The notes: generated by a model from the letters alone, not told the origin. Positions 12,111 to 23,577 are shown, counted from the stretch's first letter. The stretch: 64,000 nt of DNA from Hyposmocoma kahamanoa (GCF_003589595.1 NW_020653900.1:4821807-4885806); one strand, 5' to 3'. Translations and numbers: made by a program.

Positions 12111-13210
12111 GTAGTGAGATACTACGGACCCCTATCATCTTCATCTCTCTCATTATACGTTTTCTAGGAAATGCTCTTACTTTTCCTGATTCTTGAAAGA
12201 ATTCCAACTAATATTTACTACAATGTTAGTGTCTAAATTACTTAAATTTGCTATTGTAAGCTATTTCTCGCACTTTGACAATTTACTCACTTTTCATATC
12301 TGATCTCCCGACCTTGGCATATTCTATCAGACTGATAGTATCTCCGAATTTTGCTATTCGTTTTTCCAATGCCAATTACGTACTATTTCATCAATTTCAC
12401 TTTATAAACATGTTTATTTCGTATTTAATATTTTTATATGTTGACATTGACTGACAGATATGTTATCCTCTACAATCTATTCTTCCATAGATAATCCTAA
12501 ATAGACTCTTCCTTTGATATGCAATCTTAGTTCGTCTCGCCTTTCCGAAGCCCTGCACCTGGCCTTACTCCTACCATGCTTACGCGCCTGCGTGAAGACC
12601 AGTTCCTCGATTGCCTCACGCTAAACCCGGTCTTCACGTTTACTCTGCTCCTACCCGGACTTTGTGCCTCACCATCACCAAGTGAGTTTGGAGCGGCAGG
12701 AGTAACCGAAATCGACGCTCACGATGAAGTAGAACTCCACCTCCGACTACAAAGTGATATAATTCACTGCTGACTACCACCACCGTCTCGTCATCATTCC
12801 TCGCTGCTCTTTGGTTCTGCACCTCTGTCCTCAGACACCAAGAGTCGAGTGCAGAGAACTTCAACTCCGTGTCTCCATTTTCTTCTATCTTTACCTTCAC
12901 ACTACACTTGCATTGCTCACTCTACCACGTCCTAACACTCTCAGTTTCCTTCCACTCCGACCTTCTAGCTCTCTACCTCCACATCTTTTGAAATCCAAAT
13001 TGCTCTACTTTAATGATGCTGTACTTTAAAAATGCTGTAATTCTTTTATGCATTACGTTTACTTTCTTTCTTTTCTACTTTCCCAAACTGTCTTTCTCAC
13101 CCTTCTTAAATAGCTCGACCATTTCCAAGTATTCAATCGTAAGTAATTTTTATGCAAAATCTGTTTTTTTGCGTATCGAACTTAATGACACGTTCATTGT
13201 AGCATTTAAT
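12111..13210. other. Unassigned DNA with a C-rich section
   Basis: Positions 12540-13000 are markedly richer in C on the plus strand than the surroundings. Short frames exist on both strands but none has a recognisable domain. Its origin (old retroelement leader?) cannot be decided. Confidence 0.3.
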
Positions 13211-13214
13211 TATA

Positions 13215-13400
13215 ATGGAAAAAAATGAGCTTCATTCATGCATCTTTTAATTTGGTCGAGTGTTACCTCTTTGACAGTAATTGTTTCGGACATATTTCGG
13301 ACGGAGAATGAGAGTACAGGGTCTGGTTTGGGGGCAGGCTGAAAACTCGTGATGAGCGACTTCTGCCCCTCTGTGAATACCGAGACTATCCCCCACAAAC
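13215..13400 (-). repeat. Dispersed repeat module, copy 1
   Basis: The block containing TTTGACAGTAATTGTTTCGG (about 13272) recurs at about 23980 directly after a family-A repeat. It is non-coding. Confidence 0.5.
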
Positions 13401-13479
13401 AAATGTTTTTAGATAGTCTTGTTTACATTATTAAGTAGTTAATGTGTGTGGAAATAAATGGTTTACATTTTAATTTTAG

Positions 13480-13646
13480 AACGACCAAGGTGGTCCGCTG
13501 GTGACGTGGATCGGTGGTCGCGAGACTGTCATCGGCGTGGCTTCGGCGTTCCTCGTCACCACCAAAATGGAGTGCAAGGGTCCCTTCATTTTTGCCAGCA
13601 CCGCTTGCTCTAGCAAGTTAATTCTTTGTGTTATGAGAAGTAAATT
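13480..13646 (+). CDS. Gene 1 exon a: NDQGGP block
   Basis: Acceptor TTTTAG before 13480, donor GTTAGT at 13647. It encodes NDQGGPLVTWIGG... through CKGPFIFASTACSS and ends after two bases of a Leu codon. 48 of 56 residues equal gene 2 exon 8. Confidence 0.85.
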
Positions 13647-16600
13647 GTTAGTATACATTTTTTTATGAGGACTAACCAACAGTGGCACTGTAGCTGAATT
13701 CAACCGTACAAAAGTATAGATATCCAATAAAACATTATTATTTTAATGTAATCGAAACCTTACTCGACTTTACGATATTCTGGCAGCTCTTGGAGTTCTT
13801 TTTTTCAAATAAACATCGGCAAGCGCAATTTCACCAATTACAGTTTTTTAGAATTAAGAAAAATGTGTATCTAGTGCAGGAAATGAAACTATTTTTGCGG
13901 ATCAAAATCACGTATATTTTTTTTTAAACAAGTCAACGTTTCGGCAGCATGTTATGGATAAACCTACATACTCAATTAAATTCGACAAACCCCAGGTCCT
14001 TGCAAAAGCAGTTCGTTATCTAACCAGGATGCTGCGTGAGGCCGTTGAATTTTTTTTTACAACGCACACTTATAGCCCCGCACAACATGGACATACCCAT
14101 AGACAACCATAAATTACACCTAAACTCACGAGAGAAATAAATATAGGCCATACAACGGATGAAAAATCCTAAGCGGATATGTAAGGCTGCAGTACTGATA
14201 TTTTAATTTATTCTAATTGGCATTGTTGATTATCAATTAATAATTAATTTAATTTAAAAATTAATATTGTTAAAATAAAATAAAATAATTTGTAAAACAT
14301 AATTCGTCCGTGTTTTGTAGAAAGGGCGAAAGCGCCATTTAGAAAAATTTTTGAGGGAGCACGTTGAGTACAACTATTTAACTAATAGTCGTGAACAAGT
14401 ATGTTCACGACTGTTTTTTGAATATTTACGTCCTGTTTTAAATTAAATATTATAATTTAAACTTAATTAAAACCAAAATAGAATTTAAAAACACTACGTA
14501 AATATGTTAAAACAGTGTTATAACGTAAAACATGCTCCCCTGAACAGTTTTCTGAAATGGCGAAACCCTTTCTATAAAACACCGAAGTAACGCAAATTGA
14601 ATGTTCTTTGGAAAAATTAATAGTAAGGTATTTACTTAATAAATTTTGTAACTATATTGAAAAATAGGATGGTTTGCATAACTGGTTGATGACTTTACCA
14701 TCTCAGCCAGCCGTGACCATGGGACCTGTAAAGTGCCCGAACGTTGATTTGTTTGATTTAGATAAAAAAAAAATAGTTTAATTTCCTATGTATGAGAACC
14801 GCGAAAACCTAAGAACTCGAGAAAAGACCCAGTGATCGTACAACTTTTTGTTCAGCCGACAAATTACTTTAAATATTTTAGTAGTAGTAGAGCTGCTTGT
14901 GAAAGAGTTCGTCCAGGGAAGTACTGCCACCTTACTTATTTCTGCCGCCAAGCAGTAATGTCAGCATTACTGTTACTGTACATTACATAATGGCTTCACA
15001 TTTTAGTTTGTACTTCAGTCAAGGTTCAAAATTACACGATTAGACCCGCAGGAGAGTGCCATCGTTTTAATTTTCTGTGTTACTAAATACTAAACGCTAA
15101 GTGAAAGGGCGCCTTCAAATTAGATGCTTATAGAAGCTATGCATTGCCGTCACAGTTGTGACACCTGCGCGCCACTTTGCAGGTACACAATTAAGCGTAA
15201 AACACACATAGAGCGGGTGCGAGACGGGCGCGGCCGCGGGATGTGCGCACGGACCCGCGCTCGGTGTATTATAATCCATATAAATACATGGCATCAGACC
15301 CGCTGCGGTCCCGACCCGACACGCGCCCGACCCCACTAGCTCTTTGTGTGTTTCACATATTAGTAAACTAAAAATTACTGAAGCGCTACAGACGCGCGAA
15401 ATATAAGTCATTTTGTAATTATATATTTATTAACACAAGACAAAAAATACATGCCAGACTACGTAAGAAAAGCAACAAATGCTGAGAACAAAATCGAGAA
15501 TTCCTCACAACGAATAGATAAGTAGGTTGTGGCATTACGTGTAGGTAGTACTTGGTAATAAAAACAAAAGCAATGAACTATTGAACTAGTATGGTTGCCA
15601 GCTATCCCCGGTAGGGCTAGCAGGACAGATCGCGACTTGCGAGAGAGCAGCCCCATATCTTTCTAGATAAGTTTTGTTTATAGTGAACCCCTCCTTATCA
15701 TTCTCTTTGTGATACGGGGAGGGCACTATAACCAGTGCAAGTAAGCTCGCAGAGGGACTATCTCAGTCAGGTCCAGACCCCAGATTAGCCCGTAGCCTCT
15801 GTATGATTCACACTTTAGTGAACTAAAAATCACACAGCTGGACTTGCCACTGCAGCGCTAATACAAGCATCTACTTTGAAGATGCCCAAATACAAAGATG
15901 GACTGTAAAATTTCCTTGTGTACGAGATATGTGATATTGCAGATCTACTGCGATCGTCGTTGGACGAACAAAAATTGAGAACAGCTTTTATATTAAACTT
16001 AAAAGGCTCCACAAATTGTAGACTGAAATGATAAATAATCCTTTGTATGACCAGGCGACGGAGTGCAGCAGACTGTGATCAAGTAGCTCAAGAATCCGGA
16101 CAACGTGTTGTCGAAACTGTAATAGATTGGGAAAATAATAAGTATGTTATTTTTATTGATAGTTTTTTTTTCTTTCATCTCAAAGTCAAAGAATCATTTA
16201 TTCCATAGGTAAAATAAATTTACACTTGAACACGTCACATTTAAGCAACTGCTCGTTTACTAGGCTAACTTTCCTGAGAAGAACGAGCAAGAAACTCTAA
16301 GGCATGCTCTTTTCAAATAAATGAATGCTATTGAATACTTTACACTTTGAATCAAATTTGTGTGAAATTTAGAGCCGTCTCGTCTTTTCATACATCTTTA
16401 TCTAACACGTAGTCTTCAATTTTGTAACATGACTTTCCAATCAAAATATTTTTAATGTAGTTTTTAAACTAAGGAAATGATAATCTTAATATATGCTGTG
16501 GTATGTTATCGTAAAAATATATACAGTTAAACGAAATCGTGGTACCATGAGTTTGGACTTAGCTCAAAGTATAATATTATGGATGCCTCCTTTCTTGTTG

Positions 16601-19600
16601 AAATTACGTATATTTTTATGAGCATATAAAATATTTGAGTAAATGTACTGTGATGCCACAGTCATGATATCAGTCTCCTTAAACTTTTCTCTGAGAGAAA
16701 CCCGAAAACCTAAACGATAGACACAATGAATTGCTTGTTTTTGCAATACAAATATGGTTTGAATGTCTGCCGCTTTACCCCACATGAGAATCCCATAGGA
16801 CATTATACTATGGAAGTTACTAAAGTAAATAATCTGGCAGTACTAACATCGGTAAGCTCATGTATTCTGCGTACTGCATACGCAGCGGAGCTTGGTCTGC
16901 TATTCAGGAAAGATATTGTAGAAACCGTTGAAGTTTACTATCTAAGGTCACTCCCAGGAAGACTAGTTTATTAACCATACCAAGGTCTAGCCTTTTTCCG
17001 TTTATTTCCATGCTTGGACTTTTAGTAGCTTTTACGTTAGGTAATTCAAATTTAACACACTTTGTCTTCTTGGCATCAAGCAATAAATTGTTAGCATTAA
17101 ACCAATAAATTACCTTAGAGAACCCTTTCTATCTATCTATCATTAATATGGTCATAGTTATCATCGTTTTAAAAATCAAGGTTGTGTTGTCAGCAAGGAA
17201 TACTATTTCGCAATGGCCCTTACGAAGAATGGCATATCATTAATATAAAAAAGAAATAAGAAAGGTCCAAGTATTGAGATCTACGGAACACCCATCTATG
17301 TAAATCGATTTTTTGGTAAGTATAGCAAAAAGTCGAGTTTATATAAACTGTATACAATTAATTATTTAAATATTCCTTTAATAATTTTTACACCATATCG
17401 TGTTTTTAGGTTTTCGCCAAATTACACATTAGAAATAAAAACATTTATGTTTTCGGATTAAAATCGCGTATATATGTTTTTTCAAACAAACTAAAGTTTT
17501 AGACCCTTTACATGTTCCATGGTCACGGCTGACTGGACAGATACTTACGTATTATAAACAACAAAAACATATTTTTGCCTAAAAAAGGTTAACCGATAAC
17601 CGCGCGTCCAAGTGCCAAATCATATCTAATTAACCACTCGGGCGCCTTAGTTTGCCAAACATACGGCCTACCCCTTTCCCTCCATTCCGGAAATATAGCT
17701 CCTGCCCACAATTACCCACTGCGCTCAGTTACTTCAGATGACTTTAGTGGTTGAAATTATTCTATCTTTATTATCGAAAAAAATATTTTTTGTCGTCTGA
17801 GGTAATTAATGGTCATTTAAAAGTATTTCGACTCATACGAAGAACAATATCCAATGTGATTATACAGCGAAAAGGGGTTAAAATATAATCTCGTGCTTCA
17901 AAAGGCCTATACATATAAAGGTGTTTTTAGTTTTTTTATGTATTTATTATTTCGTTTGGAAATATAAAATCGAACTACAGTCGATCTTGACTGTGGATAT
18001 CCGCAGTCACGAACAACAAACAAAATGTACAATGTGCCGAGAATAAGCAGCATCTTGCACATAGGTCGTTGTTCTACGGATGCGTCGCTTTGCATCAAAA
18101 TCTATGGGATAATTATGCCACAAAAACTGCCACCAATTTACTCGTGCAGACTGACCGATTTGACTTATGTATTTATATGCAAACAAATCAATCATTTTTA
18201 ATATTTAGACGAGTTTGATACTAATAACCAGAATAAATGCAAGTCATTTTGTCCAGGAAAGAAGCAGATTTTCTCTTAAACTTCATTATCACAATTCTCC
18301 GGATTTAGCCTAAAATCACCCACAATAGTTCCGTTCTATTATGAGACATAAACCAGGACTAATATTTCTTTAATTTATAGGAAACATAGAAGATCGGGAA
18401 TTAGAAATAATATGAGTGCATTTTGGAAAATATTCACAAGGTAACTTTAGTTTTTAATGTAATATTATACTACTGCTTGTAGTTGGTGATCGTCAATATA
18501 ATTATATATTTCTTAACCCAAGACAAAAAATACATGCCAGACCACGTAAGAAAAGCAACAAATGCTGAGAACAAAATCGAGAATTTCTCACAACGAATAG
18601 ATAAGTAGGTTGTGCCATTACGTGCAGGTAGTACTTGGTAATAAAAACAAAAGTAACGAACTATTGAACAAGTGTGGTTGCCAGCTATCCCCAGTAGGGC
18701 TAGCAGGACAGATCGCGACTTGCGAGAGAGCAGCCCCATATCTTTCTACATAAGTTTTGTTTATAGTGATTAGTAACCCTCCTTATCATCCTCTTGCTGA
18801 TAGGGACGGGCACTATCAACCTGTTCAAGTAAGCTCGCACAGGGACTTTCTTAGTCAGGTCCTGACCCCAGATTAGTCCGTTTGTCTTGGGTGAGCTGCC
18901 CCAGGGGCACGTACAGCGCCTTCCCTATTTTGCAGACAGGTACCGGAGCTGTAGGCAGACACGCTCACTACCCGTTGCGCACTGAGCAACTAACGGTTGC
19001 CACTGCTAAACTTGTGACGGTGTGACCTCCTTGCATCGTCATCCCACCTTTTTATCGCCTTTCTCCGGTTTCTGGCCACTCGTATTTAAATTTAAATTTT
19101 GAATTGTTCCATTCTTTTGCCTCACATTCTGATTTTGTTTAATTCCACCGTCACTCCCTGTTCGATTGCGGCAGCGAATACATCTTCTCTTCTTATTTTT
19201 TTGATAAACATTAAAAAGATCATAAATATTGTTAAAGCTGGAATAAATATTAATAAAACTGGATTTATTACCACTAGTTCTTTACCCTTTTGAACTTTAA
19301 ACTTTAAGCAGCGCTCTCGCACTGGCGCCCGAACAGGGAATTTGTAGACCTGAATATTTCTGTTTTACTGCCGTGAACCTTAGGGTTCTAACCCTTTCAA
19401 GCTGTCGACTCTAAAGACTACTACCAAACCTCCTCTTTGGTGGCGGAGCTGTAAGTCACGCTCATTTCCCGACGCCAAAGCGTCTCTCTAGTTCCCAGAA
19501 ACCTACGCGACTGGAGGGACCGGATGATGTCTAGCTCACCCTCTACTAGCCCTCTGGGCTAGTGCCAGTCGCTGGGTCCTGCGACAATGTCCGGATATAA

Positions 19601-22600
19601 CTTCCGACTTAAAGGGCAACTCACGTGCCCCGCGCGTCTCCTCGCCTTGGGCTCTCGTCTAGACCGCTACTAAGATGCGCTATTCTGGGGCAGACGAACG
19701 TGCTGGCGAGTCCCATACCCAAGTCCAGGTCTACCAGAGACGCTCGCGGGAGCCCGTAGTCTCCCCGGAACTCCCCATTTCTCGGGCTGGTAGACAGGAA
19801 CAGCATGCGAGAGTAGTATAAAGCGCGAGATACTGCTATTCACGCATAGATATCATGCGCTTTATGTCGCTCTCGCGCAAGTTGCGCCCTATCATGCCTA
19901 GCTCCTTGTCATAAACAAGGCATTTTGGTAACTTTCGAGTTATTGACACCTAAAGATCTTTTTTTTAAAACGTCAATTAAATTGATTTTGTTTAATAATA
20001 AAACAAAATAAGATATAAAAGAAACGGTTAGGACGGTTTGTTGATCTCGTGTTGCTGATTTCAGATAAGTTAATATTATATGTCGATTACGTTGTTTAAT
20101 TTAAGGTTGTTTATGATACATAAGGACAGCAGTATTGATCCTTAATGTTCCGGTCGAGTGGGTTTGTGTATTTGAGAGGCTGGGTGTTGGATGTGGGGTG
20201 AGCACAAAAAGACTTAGGATGATAATAATGATTTGTTCGTGTTTTACAGTACGTCTAAGGTGGATGTAGAAACCACAAAAGCTATAAACGCGAGTACGAA
20301 GTCATATCTAGATTTGAGGTATGTGGTAAATACAATTGTACACAATTTGCGCTATAATCGACTTAGAAATAGAAACAGTATATAAATACAAAGTCTCACC
20401 ATTTTGTAGCCTTTTGTAGTATACCTGCACTTAGTAAAAATCCTCAACTTCCTCAAGCTAAACCAGTTATTCACCCTCAGAGCACTTGCGCTCTGCGTCC
20501 GATCCGCATCAGTGCCCCAATTCTGCTAATTTTCCTAAAACCAATGGTCATTATAATTCCATTGAGACTGCACTGTGATTATAATGCTATTATGATAATA
20601 TTTGTTACTCCGCTAATATCTAGTTGCAACGGCAATTCAGTCTCAATAGAGTGTCAGTGTAGAGTGCACTGATGGCATTCATTCATTCATTCATTACTAA
20701 CGATCGATGTTGCTTTGTTTAAACCTACCATGAAAATTACTACCTATGCATTTTTGATTTTTATCTCGTTTAATCAACAACTTAGTCTTCACATTAATGA
20801 ATAATATTAGTAGACTACACTATTGATATGCTATCGACTCGCCATTGAAGAGAAGTACCCTTTGTATGTGTTACTGTACTATACTGTTAAATGATGATAA
20901 AGCAAGTGATCACAGTAACTGGTAGTTTCCTCTGACCGCCACCGCATTAACGGAAGCGCCACGCGTTCCACCGCATTTGTCGGAGATCTATAATTTAGGC
21001 GCCTGGTGGACGTAGAGGAAGCGCGACAACGTACGAGCACGAAACTCACCTCTAAGGACAGTGTAGCATAGTTCAGTTGTTCAGCACTCCCTTTACCTAC
21101 CGATCCGTCCCTCTCCAGACATTCCTTCTCCATACAGTCCACTTCTACCTCTCTTCTTAAAACGAACAACTCAACCCGCTCATATTCGGCGCATACCGTC
21201 ATACAGTTTGACTGCCGCGCTGAAACAGCAGTTGAATGCTCGATGGCTAACCACTGACAAGCCAGTACTCTTCTTTCTGAGTGTGTGCGTAATAAACAAC
21301 TGGGATGATTTAAATTAGCAGACTTGGGATCCAGTTTTGAATGTGAGAAATGGAAGTAGTCATTAATTCTTTTTGTACATATGTATGAGCTATTACGCAA
21401 TAAATCCGAATTCCGTCTTCCAAAGTAAAGAATACCTTCAATAGTAACTACAGTATTATTTGCATTAACGACTAACTGATAAGAAATAAAAGGTCTTTTG
21501 ACGTTTCATTTTCATATGCAAAAAAACGAGTATTTTTAAGCGAAATCATTGGATGTTTATTTAATTGTAAAGAGGAGGGTATGCCATTAATAATGGAATA
21601 CAATATCATTCAAATGGCCGCGCTTGCAAGACTATATTCTTTTCATTAAATTTTCAAAATCACCAGTTCGCACATTTGCGGTATGTCCTCGATAACTGCA
21701 CGAATTCCATTTTTGAAGTCTTGAATTGATTGTGGGCCATTGCCATAGACCTTATAGCACCAAACAAAAAGTCCAAAGGTGTTAAATCACAAGATCTCGG
21801 TAGCCAATTGTTATCGCCTCTTCGAGAAATTACACGGTCAGGAAACTTTTCACCCAAAAGAGCGATGGTATCGTTTTTTATGTAGCACGTAGTTATTAAT
21901 GGTATACGCTCCTCTTTACAATTAAATAAACATCCGATCATTTCGCTTAAAAATACTCGTTTTTTTACATATCAAAACGAAACCTTTCATTGGAAGACCC
22001 TTTATAAGTAAATTTAATTATCTTATCTAAAGTTTTTGATTGTTTATAACTATCTATGCGACTGATAAAAAAAATCATATGATTTCGTTAAGTTTTAATA
22101 CGTTCGTATCTTAATTATTTTTATTTGGTTAATTTTACAGTGTTATCAAACGCGTTTTTTCTCTGTTTACGCCTAATGTGCAGGCATCAAAATCACAAAT
22201 ACGACGTTTGGACGTAAGGTGGGTATTGACATGTCTAATACAATTTTATAATATTATCAGTTCTGAATATGAGAACGATGACATAGGGTAAATAAGGTGT
22301 TATTAATAATCACAATGCAATGGGTGAATAACAAAATTATTAGTTGGATTAACTAAAAGTGCTATGATCTTTTGTTAATAACGTCGTTTTATTATATTTA
22401 TTTTAACCAAAAGATTCCTGAGATTGATAGTGATACTCTAGTTTAGAAGCCATTTGATTCTATTAATTAATTAATTAGTTTACCATTTTTGAATTATTAT
22501 ATCAATAAAGTTTATTACATATATTTCTTTAATTTTCTGACTCTAAAAAAATAAAACATTATCTGTAAAATCAAACAAGGGCTTACTTTTGTGACGTTAC

Positions 22601-23255
22601 TAAACACCCTCTACGCTATTAACTTTGTTTCAGTAAACAAACAGAAAATAACTCATTCAATGATAAAATAAACGGGACAAACAAACTGGAAAAACCGACA
22701 AATTTAAGTGACTGGGTTTCGAAGGGTCTTGATCAATTCTTTAGGTAAGTAGATGCTATTTTAAAGCTGACCACAAAGTCAATTATGATTGTGGCATAAG
22801 TCATGGGAAATCATGCATTGTTCACAGTCAGAAAGTCTTAGTAAGTAATGAAACAGATTCGGAAGTCGAAGAAAACCTTTATGGAGGAATTCATGATGCA
22901 CGAGTTCATGATCCTGAATTTCATGACGACGGAGACGAAACATACCTTAGTGAAAGTGATCAAGACGAACCCGATCTTGGTGATCATGCACAAGACACAA
23001 CAGGTCACGCGAAAAATCATCCAAGCGAAGTAACTAGGTATTTCATCATTTTATTATTTATGTATGAGTGGTCAGATGGTCAAATCAATAATTTAAACGT
23101 CTTATTTAATTACCGACTTGGGCAGGACGTAGGACCAATTTTCAACAAATTAATTCATTTACAGCCAGAAATCTAAAATTGAACCAGTTGAACAAGGTCC
23201 AGAATCTGTAAGTCATCAGAATAGTTACAGTAAGGCAAAGATAGATAAAAACTGA
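13480..23255 (+). CDS. Gene 1: serine-protease homologue with multi-exon tail (5' part outside window)
   Basis: Spliced from 13480-13646, 16055-16141, 18381-18440, 20250-20318, 22141-22218, 22634-22744, 22846-23037 and 23165-23255. Together they give 284 residues plus stop in one continuous frame. The first exon is the end of a chymotrypsin fold: the GDSGGP block reads NDQGGP, so the catalytic serine is Gln. Exons 1 and 2 match exons 8 and 9 of gene 2 in sequence, phase and exact length (167 and 87 nt). The remaining six exons encode a roughly 200-residue tail without a known domain, basic and Ser-rich at first and strongly acidic (Asp/Glu/His) near the end. Every intron is phase 2. The upstream exons (signal peptide, N-terminal half) were not found and probably lie left of the window. 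Splicing is inferred from sequence only. Confidence 0.8.
13840..13965 (+). repeat. Family-P repeat fragment
   Basis: Contains AGGAAATGAAACTATTTTTG and GTCAACGTTTCGG, half of the palindromic family described at 56598. Confidence 0.55.
14062..14165 (-). mobile_element. SINE family S1, 3' fragment
   Basis: Only the body is present (CTCGTGAGTTTAGGTGTAAT on the minus strand); the tRNA-like head is missing. Full copies are at 34480 and 58053. Confidence 0.6.
14640..14835 (-). repeat. Family-P repeat
   Basis: Contains TGACCATGGGACCTGTAAAG and CGCGAAAACCTAAGAACTCG, the same order as at 28918-29143. Confidence 0.6.
14884..14972 (+). mobile_element. Family-A repeat, 5' 90 bp only
   Basis: Matches the first 90 bases of full copies, from the AGAGCTGCTTGTG start to GTCAGCATTACTG. 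Confidence 0.7.
15417..15795 (+). repeat. 370-bp direct repeat, copy 1
   Basis: Nearly identical to 18498-18880, from TAATTATATATTT to CCCCAGATTAG. The two copies flank gene 1 exons b and c. Around this copy a second, shorter direct repeat is seen (TTAGTAAACTAAAAATTAC at about 15360 and a close relative at about 15824). Confidence 0.8.
16055..16141 (+). CDS. Gene 1 exon b
   Basis: Acceptor CCAG, donor GTATGT. It encodes RRSAADCDQVAQESG...IDWENN, the likely C-terminal helix of the protease fold. 14 of 28 residues equal gene 2 exon 9. Confidence 0.8.
16186..17340 (-). pseudogene. Degenerate LINE (RT C-terminal half and 3' end)
   Basis: Minus-strand RT traces: FLFLFYINDMPFF (about 17280-17220), EINGKRLDLG (about 17005), and the long block with YGILMWGKAADIQTIFVLQK and LGFRVSLREKFKET (16803-16564). 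The 3' end at about 16190 has the TCAAAGTCAAAGAATCATTT motif common at this LINE's end. Many frameshifts. Confidence 0.8.
17408..17535 (+). repeat. Family-P repeat fragment
   Basis: Half copy of the palindromic family (TTAGGTTTTCGCC, then ATCGCGTATATATG, then the CCATGGTCACGGCTGACTG end). Confidence 0.5.
18381..18440 (+). CDS. Gene 1 exon c (tail)
   Basis: Acceptor TTATAG, donor GTAACT, 60 nt, phase 2 at both ends. It encodes a basic 20-residue piece (KHRRSGIRNNMSAFWKIFT). Confidence 0.7.
18498..18880 (+). repeat. 370-bp direct repeat, copy 2
   Basis: See copy 1. The match to copy 1 stops sharply at CCG (18880). What follows here, up to the primer-binding site, is absent after copy 1. Confidence 0.8.
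18881..19322 (+). mobile_element. Putative LTR 3' part
   Basis: This segment ends with CTCTCGCA directly before a primer-binding-site-like sequence, the layout of a long terminal repeat next to its PBS. It starts near TGTCTTGG (18883). A second LTR copy with this sequence is not in the window. Whether the LTR begins at 18883 or includes the 370-bp repeat cannot be decided. Confidence 0.4.
19323..19339 (+). promoter_or_regulatory. Retroelement primer-binding site, tRNA-Lys type
   Basis: TGGCGCCCGAACAGGGA is the 17-base complement of the 3' end of a Lys-type tRNA, the primer used by many retroviruses and LTR retrotransposons. Chance occurrence of 17 such bases is very unlikely. Confidence 0.65.
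19340..19920 (+). mobile_element. GC-richer leader-like remnant after the PBS
   Basis: The GC content is clearly higher than in the neighbouring introns. There are several local palindromes (near 19545-19565 and 19805-19875). No gag or pol frame follows, so only the non-coding leader of a retroelement may have survived. It lies in the gene 1 intron between exons c and d. Confidence 0.4.
20250..20318 (+). CDS. Gene 1 exon d (tail)
   Basis: Acceptor TTTTACAG, donor GTATGT, 69 nt. It encodes TSKVDVETTKAINASTKSY and a short end; phase 2 on both sides. Confidence 0.72.
20319..21480. other. Gene 1 intron sequence without recognised elements
   Basis: It holds a short (CATT)n run at about 20670-20695. 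A 173-codon minus-strand frame (21400-20879) has no signal, domain or splice support and is probably fortuitous. Confidence 0.35.
21484..22010 (-). mobile_element. Snap-back remnant of a Tc1/mariner-like transposon
   Basis: Arms 21490-21600 and 21890-22008 are inverted copies of each other (both contain AACGAGTATTTTTAAGCGAA in opposite orientation). Between and partly inside the right arm is a minus-strand coding remnant at 21941-21660. It includes LPRSCDLTPLDFLFGAI, the third catalytic block of DDE transposases, where LTPLD carries an Asp. Confidence 0.65.
21660..21941 (-). pseudogene. DDE transposase C-terminal fragment
   Basis: 93 residues. DNNWLPRSCDLTPLDFLFGA corresponds to the W-PPRSPDLTPLDF block of Tc1/mariner-like enzymes, and the end YRKCANW resembles their C-terminus. 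The catalytic core before it is lost. Confidence 0.7.
22141..22218 (+). CDS. Gene 1 exon e (tail)
   Basis: Acceptor TTTTACAG, donor GTGGGT, 78 nt. It encodes VIKRVFSLFTPNVQASKSQ and a basic end. Confidence 0.72.
22219..22633. other. Gene 1 intron, AT-rich
   Basis: No element recognised. Confidence 0.4.
22634..22744 (+). CDS. Gene 1 exon f (tail)
   Basis: Acceptor TTTCAG, donor GTAAGT, 111 nt. Hydrophilic. It contains KINGTN and TNLSDW (two N-glycosylation sequons); KINGTN is also found in gene 2 exon 16. Confidence 0.75.
22846..23037 (+). CDS. Gene 1 exon g (acidic tail)
   Basis: The largest tail exon, 192 nt, acceptor AGTAAG before 22846, donor GTATTT. The phase-2 frame is rich in Asp, Glu and His (EFHDDGDETYLSESDQDEPD). 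A second frame on the plus strand and one on the minus strand are also open over this exon, but only this frame joins the flanking exons. Confidence 0.72.
23165..23255 (+). CDS. Gene 1 last exon
   Basis: Acceptor TTTACAG, then 30 codons ending in TGA at 23253-23255. Hydrophilic, Ser/Lys/Gln-rich, ending KAKIDKN. Confidence 0.75.
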
Positions 23256-23571
23256 AACAATGGAGCGGAAATTTGTGAGCCATTAGCCGGTTTTAAATCC
23301 GGTTAAAATGCAGGTGGGGTGTTTGGGTTTTAACCCACTGCCCATCTCTGGGCCCTTACAAAAATCATCCATAACAAGAATGGTAAAATGAAAAACGGCT
23401 CTAAATGACTCGACGATGGAAAATGTAACTTTACAGACATTTTGAACATGCTTTAACTGAATAAATAATTATTTATTAACTTCATTCCTATTTTTGTCGA
23501 ATTGCTGATACATTGCATGTTGCATTTTATTATTTGTAAAATGTTTATTATTTTTGTAATTGTTTCAATTC

Positions 23572-23577
23572 AATAAA
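23572..23577 (+). other. Probable polyadenylation signal of gene 1
   Basis: AATAAA 317 nt after the stop, in AT-rich sequence with no repeat between, so the 3' UTR would be about 330 nt. Confidence 0.5.

Noticed and set aside
15417..18880. Complete LTR retrotransposon between the 370-bp repeats
   Set aside because: The interval contains two gene 1 exons and a minus-strand LINE fragment, and the PBS lies after the second copy rather than the first.
20879..21400. 173-codon minus-strand ORF in a gene 1 intron
   Set aside because: Longest frame not explained by an element, but no domain, signal or splice support, and its composition looks random.
22848..23033. Met-rich 61-codon plus-strand frame over gene 1 exon g and its minus-strand twin
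   Set aside because: Neither frame joins the flanking exons; the acidic frame does, with correct phase at both ends.
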